DNA from: an uncultured Verrucomicrobiae bacterium
GTDB taxonomy: Bacteria > Verrucomicrobiota > Verrucomicrobiia > Palsa-1439
Direction of reading: 5' to 3'
Assembly (NCBI GenBank): GCA_937927265.1
Contig: CALBCO010000165.1
Coordinates: 1 to 5,350 of the forward strand
DNA length: 5,350 bases
Shown: positions 1-5,350 of the stretch, in pieces
Position numbering within the stretch: position 1 is the stretch's first letter
Layout of the letters: every line of letters begins with the position of its first letter
Translations under genes and position numbers: made by a program
The notes under the pieces: generated by a model
The model's input: only the letters and a program-made list of their open reading frames with translations
Told to the model about the DNA's origin: nothing
Database searches by the model: none

Positions 1-1
1 T

Positions 2-172
2 TTCTTTGCCGACCGGACGGGGCGGTGGTGGGCATGCGCGTTCAACCCGCCGCACGGCGACACGAGCCGGTGGTGTGATCTGCCCGTGTGCCGGCCCGTG
101 CTTGTGCCGATGCGCTGGGAACAGGGGCGACTACAGCCTGATTACGAAGGCGTTGCGGGCAAGTTCGATTAG
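2..172 (+). CDS. C-terminal fragment of a possible GH43-like glycoside hydrolase
   Basis: An open frame enters from the left edge and stops at TAG 170-172, giving 56 C-terminal residues with no start in view. The fragment starts FFADRTGRWWACAFNPP and later reads RPVLVPMRWEQGRLQPDYEG. The pattern 'aromatic-D-x-x-GRWW...', then 'P-x-L-V-P-x-x-W-x-x-G-R-L-x-P-D', resembles the last blade of five-bladed propeller glycosidases (GH43 and relatives), where a line about the price or value of the product peptide is followed by a basic 'DGR' turn. This is family-level pattern recognition only, because the catalytic part is outside the window. The other two forward frames here are less protein-like: frame 1 stops at 78. 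It reads in the same direction as the sulfatase, 238 bases upstream, so a functional link is possible, but the gap and the repeat within it argue against tight operon coupling. Confidence 0.5.
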   Translation, partial: FFADRTGRWWACAFNPPHGDTSRWCDLPVCRPVLVPMRWEQGRLQPDYEGVAGKFD

Positions 173-203
173 ATATGACAACGAAGCGTAGATCCGGCCG
201 GCA

Positions 204-284
204 GGTAGGGACGCCACGCCGTGGCGTCCGCCACCTTCAGAGCCACACGACTGCGGCGCGCACGGCGTGCGTGCCCTACCCACA
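204..284. repeat. Bipartite palindromic intergenic repeat, copy 1
   Basis: The element is bounded by GGTAGGG (204-210) and its reverse complement CCCTACC (274-280). Inside each boundary is a hairpin. The left one pairs GGACGCCAC (209-217) with GTGGCGTCC (221-229) across a GCC loop, perfect over 9 bp. The right one pairs 255-263 with 267-275 across a GGC loop, 9 pairs including one G-T. The layout is head, hairpin, about 25 bases of spacer, hairpin, inverted head, like a REP/BIME unit or a small non-coding MITE. The reverse complement of 254-284 matches 3297-3327 at 26 of 31 positions, so the window holds a second copy in the next intergenic gap. Similar palindromic repeats are common in the intergenic DNA of Verrucomicrobiota (recalled, not searched). 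Confidence 0.75.
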
Positions 285-354
285 ACTTGCGGCCGCGCTG
301 CGGGAGAATGATCATGTTAAACTTGTCCAGCCACGCCGATCGACGGGGGAGGAC

Positions 355-369
355 GCGGTTGAAAACCGC
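355..369 (+). other. Small hairpin upstream of the sulfatase
   Basis: GCGGTT (355-360) and AACCGC (364-369) form a perfect 6-bp stem with a GAA loop, ending 41 bases before the sulfatase ATG. No T-run follows, so it does not look like a terminator. It would lie in the 5' leader if transcription starts upstream of it. No convincing -35/-10 promoter pair could be picked in 173-410. A short stem of this size can occur by chance in GC-rich DNA. Confidence 0.3.
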
Positions 370-395
370 TCCCGTGAGGGCTGGCCGATGTTTTG

Positions 396-405
396 AGGGG
401 AAAGG
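396..405 (+). promoter_or_regulatory. Ribosome binding site of the sulfatase gene
   Basis: The purine-rich tract AGGGGAAAGGAA just before ATG 411 contains AGGGG and AAAGGA at suitable spacing. It decides the start: the frame is open back to a TTG at 393, but that codon lies upstream of this tract and would add six residues (MRGKES) with no family support. ATG 411 gives the usual sulfatase N-terminus, a short beta strand leading into the metal-binding acidic residue. Confidence 0.65.
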
Positions 406-410
406 AATCC

Positions 411-1895
411 ATGCCTGCAAATTGCATTTTGTTGGTCACGATGGATGAATGCCGGTACGACGCGTTGTCGTGCTACGGCGGCCGGGCGATTGCGACGCCG
501 CACATGGACGCGCTGGCGTCGGCTGGGATTCGTTTTGATCGGGCGCTGACGCCGTCGCCGGTGTGTTTACCGGCGCGTTGCGCGTTGTTGTCGGGGCAGT
601 ATCCGCACCGCACCGGCATGATCAGCAACACCGTCGAACGCCGGTTGTTGCCGTCCACGCCCAACGTGTTCAACCTCGCCCGCCGCGCCGGCTGGACGAC
701 GGCGATGACCGGCAAGTGCCATTTCACCGCCACGCCATATGACCGGTTGACCTATGGCAAGCCTCTCGACGGCGAGCCGATCCGTCGCTACTTGCTTTCG
801 TTGGGGTTGGATCATCTGGCGTTGTGTGACGGCAAAGTCGGGACGTTTTGGTTTTGGGATGAATACAGCCGGGGATTGAAAGAAGCCGGGCTGTTTGATC
901 AAGTGGCGTTTTCCGGGCGACCGGCGGAGGCGCGGACTTTTCCTGGTCCCGAAGAGTGGCATCCGGATGTTTGGACGGCTCGCCAAGCGATTGCCTATTT
1001 GGCCGCGCATGAGGCGGAAAAACCGTTGTTACTGTGGGTGTCGTTTCCCGGGCCGCATTATCCGCACGATCCGCCGGCGCGGTATCTTGATCGGGTGGAC
1101 GACCGGGTGCTGCCACTGTTGCGCTGGCAGGAAGGCGAGTTTGAGGGTGGGGATAAAGCGCATGGCAAGAGTTTCCGCCGCGGCGCTGACGAGCCAGGGC
1201 CGTCATGGCGTTGCGAAGGCGGCGGCAAACCCGGCGGGTCGGCCACGTACACCGACGAGGAGTGGCGGCAGATTCAACGGCATTATTTCGCGAATGTCGC
1301 ATTGATTGATGATTGCGTGGGCGAACTGGTCGCGGCGGCCCGCGCCAAGTTTGGCGATGCGGTGTGGGTGGTGCTCACTGCGGATCACGGCGACATGATG
1401 GGGGCGCATCGGCTCTGGGGCAAAGGATTCTGCGCGTACGAAGAGGTGGTCAAGGTGCCGTTTCTGGCGGCAGGGCCGGGGTTTAGCGGCGGGCCGAGCA
1501 ATGCGCGGGTGAGCTTATTGGACATCCTGCCCACGGTCTGCGGCATGGTCGGTACAGCGGTGCCGCAACGGTGTGATGGACGCGATTTGCGGCAATCCTT
1601 GGCCGACGGCGGGCCGGAGTTGTTGTTTTCGTTTCATGCCGGGTTGATGATTGTGGATGACGGACGGTGGCGGCTTTCGATCAATCAACTGGCCGGGACG
1701 GTTGAGTTGTACGATCGGCAGACGGATCCCGGCGAATACGTGAATCTCGCGCATGTGCCCGCCGGATCGCCGGCCCGGCAACGGCTCGAACGCGCTGCGC
1801 TCGACCAAATGATGACCGCGGCGCTTGATGTTCGGCAACCTCCGTTTGCTGCCGAGAATGGATTTCTTCAACCCCAGACAAAGGTAGCGGAATGA
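411..1895 (+). CDS. Type I (formylglycine) sulfatase, S1 family
   Basis: The protein has 494 residues, normal for an arylsulfatase/choline-sulfatase-like S1 enzyme that hydrolyses sulfate esters. The activation signature C-x-P-x-R is present as C52-L-P-A-R56 in the context SPVCLPAR, followed by LLSGQYPHRTG. C52 should be oxidised to formylglycine by a maturation enzyme not seen here. Other active-site segments are D12-E13 near the N-terminus (first metal ligand), TGK102-C-H104, GPH216-YP, TADH with D325 and H326, and H333-RLWGK338. Residues about 240-278 form a Gly/charged linker or insertion before HYFANV (291-296). The C-terminus ends in the usual LYD...DP..Y.NLA region. No signal peptide is visible: the N-terminus MPANCILLVTMDECRYD goes straight into the fold, so the enzyme is probably cytoplasmic and would act on imported substrate. 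The stop overlaps the next start by four bases (ATGA). Substrate is not predictable from sequence; a phosphonate hydrolase-like activity in this superfamily cannot be excluded. Confidence 0.93.
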   Translation: MPANCILLVTMDECRYDALSCYGGRAIATPHMDALASAGIRFDRALTPSPVCLPARCALLSGQYPHRTGMISNTVERRLLPSTPNVFNLARRAGWTTAMTGKCHFTATPYDRLTYGKPLDGEPIRRYLLSLGLDHLALCDGKVGTFWFWDEYSRGLKEAGLFDQVAFSGRPAEARTFPGPEEWHPDVWTARQAIAYLAAHEAEKPLLLWVSFPGPHYPHDPPARYLDRVDDRVLPLLRWQEGEFEGGDKAHGKSFRRGADEPGPSWRCEGGGKPGGSATYTDEEWRQIQRHYFANVALIDDCVGELVAAARAKFGDAVWVVLTADHGDMMGAHRLWGKGFCAYEEVVKVPFLAAGPGFSGGPSNARVSLLDILPTVCGMVGTAVPQRCDGRDLRQSLADGGPELLFSFHAGLMIVDDGRWRLSINQLAGTVELYDRQTDPGEYVNLAHVPAGSPARQRLERAALDQMMTAALDVRQPPFAAENGFLQPQTKVAE

Positions 1896-3010
1896 ACACC
1901 CCACTGAAAAACGCCATTGCGGTTTTGAATGATCCTGATTTTGTGGAGATCGTGAACGGGCATTTCGAGAATATGGAACGGGTGTATGCCGGGGCGTTGC
2001 CGGAGCGCCCCTTTGGGTTGACGGGTGTTTGGGGCACGGCCACGTCCAATCCGTTTACGCATCCGGAGGATTGTATAACCGAACAACTCATTGCGTTGGC
2101 CTCGGTCGAATTGGACAAATTGCGGAATCGCGCTGTCTTTCGGCCGGGCATTACCGGGGTGGGATTGTATGGGGTGCATTTCATGGACGCGTTGTTCGGC
2201 GCCGAGGTGTTTGATCTGGACGGCACCGGCAACTGGCAGACGCGCACCCTGACTCGTCCGGTCGGCACGCTTGCCTTACCGCCTTGGCAGGAGCATCCAG
2301 CGTGGCAAGCCGCTGCGCGGGCCGCGGAATTTTTTGTGTCATGCGGCGTGAAGTCGGTGGTGTTTGAATTGCCCTGCATCAGCAGTCCGTTGAACATCGC
2401 GGTGAACCTGTACGGTCAGGAGTTTTTGCTGGCGATGCTGGAGGAGCCGGAGGCCGCGCAGCATGATTTGCGGGTGATTGTGGATCTGATGCGGGCGATT
2501 CATGCGTGGTATTTGGCGCGGGTGCCGGTGCGGCAACGACAGGCGGCGGCGATTGGGCGTGTTCATCCGGGCGGCTACGGGCATTTGTGCGGGTGCAGCG
2601 CCACGATGTTGTCCGCCGACCAATACCGCGAGTTTATCGTGCCTTACGAACGCGAGGTGCTCCGGTTGTTCCCGCGCGGCGGGATGATGCACCTGTGTGG
2701 GTTTTACGAGCAGCTCATTCCAGTGTGGGCGGAGTTTCCGGAACTCAAGGTTTTGCAGGTCAATGACGATGCGAGCGGGGAGTTGCCGGCGTATTTTCGC
2801 GGGTTGCCTGCCGACAAGATTTTCTACAACCTCGAATGTCCGCAAATGCCGTGGCGGCAGGCCGAGCAACTGACCGGCGGCTACCGGATCATTCACACCT
2901 GCGCCGTGGGCGGGGCCGAGGCTTGGTGTCGCGATTTCGCCACGGCGGTTGAAACCGGCGAAGTAGAGAAGTTGCGGAAAGCTGGGCCAGCATCCAAAAG
3001 AAAGGGATAA
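1892..3010 (+). CDS. Uroporphyrinogen decarboxylase-family protein (MtaA/CmuA-like, not HemE)
   Basis: A 372-residue protein of the URO-D fold, a TIM barrel used by HemE and by corrinoid-dependent methyltransferases. The HemE N-terminal signature around W-x-M-R-Q-A-G-R is absent. Family-like blocks include HPEDCITEQLIALA, FRPGI-GLYGVHFMDALFGAEV and SSPLNIAVNLYGQEFLLAMLEEP. H267-L-C269-G (in GGMMHLCGFYEQ) and C337 (in IIHTCAVGG) reproduce the H-x-C...C pattern that binds zinc in methylcobamide:thiol methyltransferases such as MtaA and MtbA; the 68-residue C-to-C spacing is close to that family's. A role in methyl transfer or O-demethylation is therefore plausible but unproven, and no corrinoid protein or activating enzyme lies in the window. 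Start ATG 1892 overlaps the sulfatase stop, with AAGGT at 1881-1885 as ribosome binding site, so translation is probably coupled. The C-terminus ends in a basic tail (ASKRKG). Proteins of this family are abundant in Lentisphaerota, Verrucomicrobiota and Planctomycetota, mostly uncharacterised. Confidence 0.88.
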   Translation: MNTPLKNAIAVLNDPDFVEIVNGHFENMERVYAGALPERPFGLTGVWGTATSNPFTHPEDCITEQLIALASVELDKLRNRAVFRPGITGVGLYGVHFMDALFGAEVFDLDGTGNWQTRTLTRPVGTLALPPWQEHPAWQAAARAAEFFVSCGVKSVVFELPCISSPLNIAVNLYGQEFLLAMLEEPEAAQHDLRVIVDLMRAIHAWYLARVPVRQRQAAAIGRVHPGGYGHLCGCSATMLSADQYREFIVPYEREVLRLFPRGGMMHLCGFYEQLIPVWAEFPELKVLQVNDDASGELPAYFRGLPADKIFYNLECPQMPWRQAEQLTGGYRIIHTCAVGGAEAWCRDFATAVETGEVEKLRKAGPASKRKG

Positions 3011-3207
3011 TGAACAAGCCCTTCGAGAAAACGGAATCAGGAGGAAAGGGCACTCTGAAAATTGAAGACATTCGCGGGTTTAACTATCAGCCGAGCGATG
3101 CGTACAGGGGAGCGGACATCTCCGTGACCGAACCCGGCACGCTCCATTGCATTGAGCCAGACGGCTCAATGCGCCCCGGCCACGACATCATCAACCGGTA
3201 TCTGTGA
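3010..3207 (+). CDS. Small ORF, possible truncated 5' end of a third operon gene
   Basis: The 65-codon frame starts at ATG 3010, overlapping the TAA of the URO-D-like gene by one base (TAATG). AAAGGG (3001-3006) precedes it at short spacing. The N-terminal third, with KIEDIRGFNYQPS at about residues 17-29, resembles the opening of glycoside-hydrolase-like proteins of PVC bacteria in which 'RGFNYQPS' begins the barrel; this is recalled, not searched. After that the sequence (DAYRGADISVTEPG...) no longer looks like such a protein, and the frame ends at TGA 3205-3207. A perfect 10-bp inverted repeat (3149-3172) lies inside the second half, and the DNA beyond 3207 is repeat-rich with no continuing frame. 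The simplest reading is a remnant: the start of a real third cistron joined to unrelated intergenic sequence. A genuine small protein is the alternative. No signal peptide or membrane segment is visible. Confidence 0.45.
   Translation: MNKPFEKTESGGKGTLKIEDIRGFNYQPSDAYRGADISVTEPGTLHCIEPDGSMRPGHDIINRYL
3149..3172 (+). repeat. Perfect 10-bp inverted repeat
   Basis: GCATTGAGCC (3149-3158) and GGCTCAATGC (3163-3172) pair perfectly across a four-base AGAC loop, with one further possible T-G pair (3148/3173). No T-run follows, so an intrinsic terminator is unlikely. It could be an mRNA-stabilising hairpin at the operon's 3' end, a protein binding site, or part of a dispersed palindromic element. 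It lies inside the 3010-3207 ORF, which weakens the case that the distal half of that ORF is selected as protein. Confidence 0.7.
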
Positions 3208-3296
3208 TCGTCCCCCGCGTCCATGCTGCCCAACCAGTCGGAGCAGTGGGGATCTTGTCTTGATCACGGGTTTTCCCAATTCCGCAGTTGAAAGGA

Positions 3297-3372
3297 TGTG
3301 GGTAGGGCGCGACCGCTGGGCGCGCCGAGACGTTTTTCTGCAGCCAGCGGACGGCCCAGAGGGCCATCCTAC
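3297..3372. repeat. Bipartite palindromic intergenic repeat, copy 2
   Basis: Opens with TGTGGGTAGGGC (3297-3308), an exact 12-base reverse complement of 273-284 in copy 1. The left hairpin pairs GGCGCG (3306-3311) with CGCGCC (3321-3326) around a nine-base loop. The right hairpin pairs GGCCC (3353-3357) with GGGCC (3361-3365) across AGA and is followed by TCCTAC (3367-3372), an imperfect inverted copy of the GTAGGG head. CCGCTGG (3313-3319) and CCAGCGG (3344-3350) can also pair, joining the two halves into one larger fold. Length and head-hairpin-spacer-hairpin-head layout match copy 1. No ORF is carried. Confidence 0.7.
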
Positions 3373-3378
3373 GGGAGT

Positions 3379-3400
3379 GCGGTGCGGTAGCACCGCTTTT
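3379..3400 (+). terminator. Hairpin followed by a four-T run, possible terminator
   Basis: GCGGTGC (3379-3385) and GCACCGC (3390-3396) form a perfect 7-bp GC-rich stem with a GGTA loop, directly followed by TTTT (3397-3400) and then C. This has the shape of a weak intrinsic terminator for the upstream operon, though the T-run is short and lies 172 bases past the last stop. It sits just beyond repeat copy 2 and may instead be part of a larger dispersed palindromic element. Confidence 0.45.
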
Positions 3401-3530
3401 CAGCTTTCACCCACCGACCAGTCGCCTCTATTACCCACCGGAACAACATTGTCGCCTTTGGGGCGTTTGCTTCTTGAGTAATTGCCGTGGCTGCGGCAGG
3501 ATGGTTCGTACAAAACTCATGGGGTGCCAC

Positions 3531-3560
3531 GTCATCCCGAGCGCCGAGGGGTTTGTGCTG
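3531..3560. repeat. Possible dispersed CATCCCGAGCG-type repeat fragment
   Basis: The stretch GTCATCCCGAGCG followed by a short variable step and GAGGGGTTTGTG resembles a dispersed element of the form 'GTCATCC(C/T)GAGCG..GAGGGATCT' that I recall from several bacterial phyla. Only one copy is present in the window, so its repeat nature cannot be shown here. It lies 55-85 bases before the next gene's start. Confidence 0.3.
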
Positions 3561-3602
3561 CATCCGCCGCGAGGGTCCGTGGCCGGCCTGCGTGCGATGA
3601 AA

Positions 3603-3608
3603 GGAAGG
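3603..3608 (+). promoter_or_regulatory. Ribosome binding site of the propeller-protein gene
   Basis: GGAAGG lies six bases before ATG 3615, good spacing for a Shine-Dalgarno site. It selects that ATG over an in-frame ATG at 3597, which lies upstream of the site and would add only six residues. Confidence 0.7.
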
Positions 3609-3614
3609 ACAAGT

Positions 3615-5350
3615 ATGACCAATACACTGCCGTCACGATCAGCAATCGCCCGATGGGGCGTTACGTTTTTGGGGCAGCGACAATGGTGGGGTTGTCGCTT
3701 GGTTGGTTGGGGGTTGGTCTGGCTCGGTATTCTTGCCACCGCCGTGGGTGCCGCTGCGCAGACACCAACCCTGTCGGAGCTTGTGGCCCAAACCGGTTTG
3801 CGTGGGGGGATGGTGTTTGTGCCGCGCACCACCGAGGCGGCGAGTGTGGTGGTGCTGGCGGCGAACAGTCCGTTTATCGTGTATGCGCAAACCGACTCGG
3901 AAACAGTGTTGCGGGAAATCCGCGAGCAGGCGGCCGGCAAGGGTTTGTTGGCGAAGAAGCTGTATGCGGAACTAGGCCCGGCGGGGTATTTGCCGCTCGC
4001 GCCTCATTCGGCTTCTGTGGTGGCAGTGATCGGCGCAACGGAGGCTGAGCTGACCGAAGCGAATCTGGTGGCATGGCTGACGGCGTTGGCGCCGGAGCGC
4101 GGGGTGTTGGTTCTCACGGGGGCGCGGACGGCAGCGGAAAAACGGTTGGCGACCATTTCGGGGGTGTTTCTGCGTTCGTCACCGGCTGGTTGCGTGTGGG
4201 CCGGGAAACATGCCGGCGACGGCACGGATGTGTGGACGCACAAGTTTCATGATCCATCCAATGCGCGCATTTCGGCCGATCGCACAATGCGACCGCCGTT
4301 TTTGCCGCAATGGTATGCGTTGCCGACGCACTTGGGATATTGGGGTGACACGATGGTGGCCGATCACGGGCGGGCCTATCATGTTTGGGCCAACCGGGCG
4401 CAGATCAACAGCGTCTCGTTGCGTTGCTACGATTTGCGCACAGGTCTCCTGCTCTGGGAACGGCCTTTTGCGTGGGATAAACCGCGGGACAACAACAGCG
4501 CCGGGTATTATCCCGGTCGGTCGTGCTTGGTGGTGATTGGCGACGGAGTGGCGTTGATTGATGAAGCGGATGTTTTGTTGTTGGACGGCGAGACGGGGGC
4601 GGAGCGAGCGCGCATCGCCGGGCCGCAGCCGGGCGGTCAGATCAAATGGCTGGCGCAGGCTGATGGTTTGTTGGCGGTGTTGGCTGGCGAGCCTGATACA
4701 TTTTCGACGACGAGCTTGCAGCAAATTTCCAAGAATCCGCACGGTCGGCAGTTGGCGGTGTATGACCTGAACACGCGAAAGGCGGTCTGGCAGGCGGGCG
4801 AGGAAGGAGACATTGACGAACGCGAAATCGCGATTCGTGACGGTCGGTTGTACTACCACGCGCAGAGCAAAAAGGTTGCGTGCCGGGAGTTGAAAACGGG
4901 CAAGGTGGTCTGGGAGAACCGCGAGGCGGCAACGTTGGAGTTATTGGGCGCGCGGACGGGCCGCAATTTGCATGAGTTGTTGATCTCGTTGCGCGGGATG
5001 GCGGCCACGCCGCAGGCGTTGTATTTCGCGTCGTCGCTGCTGGAAAACACCGTCGCGCTCGACCCGGCGGATGGCCGGTTGTTGTGGTCAGAAAAACTGG
5101 GCAAAGCGCCGGGGCGCAGCGTGTCGGATATTTTGACGCCTGCGGGCGTTTTGCGGCGCGGGCCGCAAGGCGAAGGGCTTTTTGATTTGCGCACCAACGA
5201 GAAAATCGCGCCCGGCAAGGTGGTCGGCGATAGTTGCGGGCCGTCGTTTGCGGTGGGCGAGTATGTGTTTTGCGCGTTCGGCCAAGTGTATCAGCCCGCC
5301 GATGGCACGGTGGTGCGCGGCACGGACCTGAAATCCCCCTGCGATGTGGG
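3615..5350 (+). CDS. Exported PQQ-like beta-propeller protein with degenerate methyltransferase-like N-terminal region (3' end outside window)
   Basis: The frame is open from ATG 3615 to the window edge: 578 codons, no stop. Residues 1-48 are a long Sec-type signal peptide: Arg-bearing n-region, hydrophobic core about 29-45, then A46-A47-A48 before QT, so cleavage after 48 is likely. Residues about 53-168 follow the outline of a class I methyltransferase Rossmann domain (TGLRGGMVFV, later LTALAPERGVLVL), but the glycine-rich SAM loop and following acidic residue are not recognisable, so it is probably inactive. W207-THKFHDPSN (207-216), then RPPFLPQW (226-233), matches the junction of a PVC-group architecture in which a methyltransferase-like region precedes a PQQ/BamB propeller (recalled). 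Blade motifs of the type 'D-x-x-T/D-G-x-x-x-W' occur at D273-W281, D324-G328, D384-W392, E425-W433 and D483-W491, with another possibly starting near 557. The likely place is the periplasm or outer surface. Ligand and role are unknown; a quinoprotein dehydrogenase is not supported. It is separated from the upstream operon by a 407-base gap, so is probably its own transcription unit. Confidence 0.82.
   Translation, partial: MTNTLPSRSAIARWGVTFLGQRQWWGCRLVGWGLVWLGILATAVGAAAQTPTLSELVAQTGLRGGMVFVPRTTEAASVVVLAANSPFIVYAQTDSETVLREIREQAAGKGLLAKKLYAELGPAGYLPLAPHSASVVAVIGATEAELTEANLVAWLTALAPERGVLVLTGARTAAEKRLATISGVFLRSSPAGCVWAGKHAGDGTDVWTHKFHDPSNARISADRTMRPPFLPQWYALPTHLGYWGDTMVADHGRAYHVWANRAQINSVSLRCYDLRTGLLLWERPFAWDKPRDNNSAGYYPGRSCLVVIGDGVALIDEADVLLLDGETGAERARIAGPQPGGQIKWLAQADGLLAVLAGEPDTFSTTSLQQISKNPHGRQLAVYDLNTRKAVWQAGEEGDIDEREIAIRDGRLYYHAQSKKVACRELKTGKVVWENREAATLELLGARTGRNLHELLISLRGMAATPQALYFASSLLENTVALDPADGRLLWSEKLGKAPGRSVSDILTPAGVLRRGPQGEGLFDLRTNEKIAPGKVVGDSCGPSFAVGEYVFCAFGQVYQPADGTVVRGTDLKSPCDV

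Larger units (their letters stand above)
3208..3614. other. 407-base intergenic region without a convincing gene
   Basis: No frame on either strand reads like a protein here. The stretch holds, in order, palindromic repeat copy 2 (3297-3372), a hairpin with T-run (3379-3400), a 5-bp hairpin TGCCG/CGGCA (3483-3498), and a CATCCCGAGCG-type segment (from 3531). The region 3208-3296 and 3401-3480 shows no structure I can name. The promoter of the next gene should lie here, but I could not pick a reliable -35/-10 pair. Confidence 0.6.

Noticed and set aside
204..284. CRISPR array or tandem repeat
   Set aside because: The unit is an inverted pair with a single copy here; there are no regularly spaced direct repeats or spacers and no cas genes.
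6..448. Several short frames in 6-191, 169-420 and 175-448
   Set aside because: They overlap the better-supported C-terminal fragment at 2-172 or the palindromic repeat at 204-284, and their Arg-rich translations look like translated GC-rich non-coding DNA.
1681..2397. 238-codon open frame on the - strand across the sulfatase/URO-D junction
   Set aside because: Antisense to two genes with clear family motifs; its translation is low-complexity, Arg/Pro/Ser-rich and not protein-like. High GC content produces long antisense frames.
1892..3010. HemE, the haem-pathway uroporphyrinogen decarboxylase
   Set aside because: The HemE N-terminal substrate-binding signature is absent, while an H-x-C-G...C zinc-type set is present, and the genomic context is carbohydrate/sulfate-ester catabolism.
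3431..3940. 169-codon - strand frame across the intergenic gap and the next gene's start
   Set aside because: Half lies antisense to the signal-peptide region of the propeller gene, and the rest covers repeat-like DNA. No ribosome binding site or protein-like pattern.
3482..4048. 188-codon + strand frame overlapping the start of the propeller gene
   Set aside because: It is the shifted frame of the gene starting at 3615; its product is rich in Gly, Arg and Cys without family features, whereas the 3615 frame gives a signal peptide and continues for 578 codons.
4179..4859. 226-codon open frame on the - strand inside the propeller gene
   Set aside because: The + strand here encodes recognisable propeller blades in one continuous frame; the antisense translation shows no motif and is Arg/Gln-rich.

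Overview
The window looks like chromosomal DNA from a member of the PVC group, most likely Verrucomicrobiota or a relative such as Lentisphaerota, Kiritimatiellota or Planctomycetota. This is inferred from gene content: a type I sulfatase, a non-HemE uroporphyrinogen-decarboxylase-family protein of the kind abundant in that group, and an exported PQQ-like beta-propeller protein with a methyltransferase-like N-terminal region. The high GC content and palindromic intergenic repeats agree with this. There is no rRNA, tRNA, CRISPR array or transposase to fix the taxonomy. All supported genes lie on the + strand.

Layout: (1) 2-172 is the last 56 codons of a gene that enters from the left, possibly a GH43-like glycoside hydrolase. 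(2) 173-410 is an intergenic region holding a palindromic repeat at 204-284 and a small hairpin just before the next gene. (3) 411-3207 is a tightly packed operon: a sulfatase (411-1895), a URO-D/MtaA-like protein (1892-3010, ATGA overlap) and a 65-codon ORF (3010-3207, TAATG overlap) that may be the broken 5' end of a third gene. (4) 3208-3614 is a 407-base gap without a convincing gene. It holds a second, inverted copy of the repeat, a hairpin followed by four T, and a short stretch resembling a dispersed CATCCCGAGCG-type repeat. (5) 3615 to the window end is a large exported protein, 578 codons visible and still open: signal peptide, degenerate Rossmann/methyltransferase-like region, then PQQ/BamB-like propeller blades.

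The genes fit a carbohydrate-catabolism neighbourhood. A glycosidase may precede the operon, the sulfatase removes sulfate esters, and the URO-D-like protein keeps an HxCG...C set that could bind zinc and act in corrinoid-dependent methyl transfer. Desulfation together with demethylation of a sulfated, methylated substrate is attractive but is inference. The most notable points are the translational coupling of sulfatase and URO-D-like protein, the bipartite hairpin repeat present twice with base-pair-preserving changes, the possibly truncated third cistron containing a perfect 10-bp inverted repeat, and the propeller protein with a degraded methyltransferase-like region. No clearly new defence or mobile system is visible.
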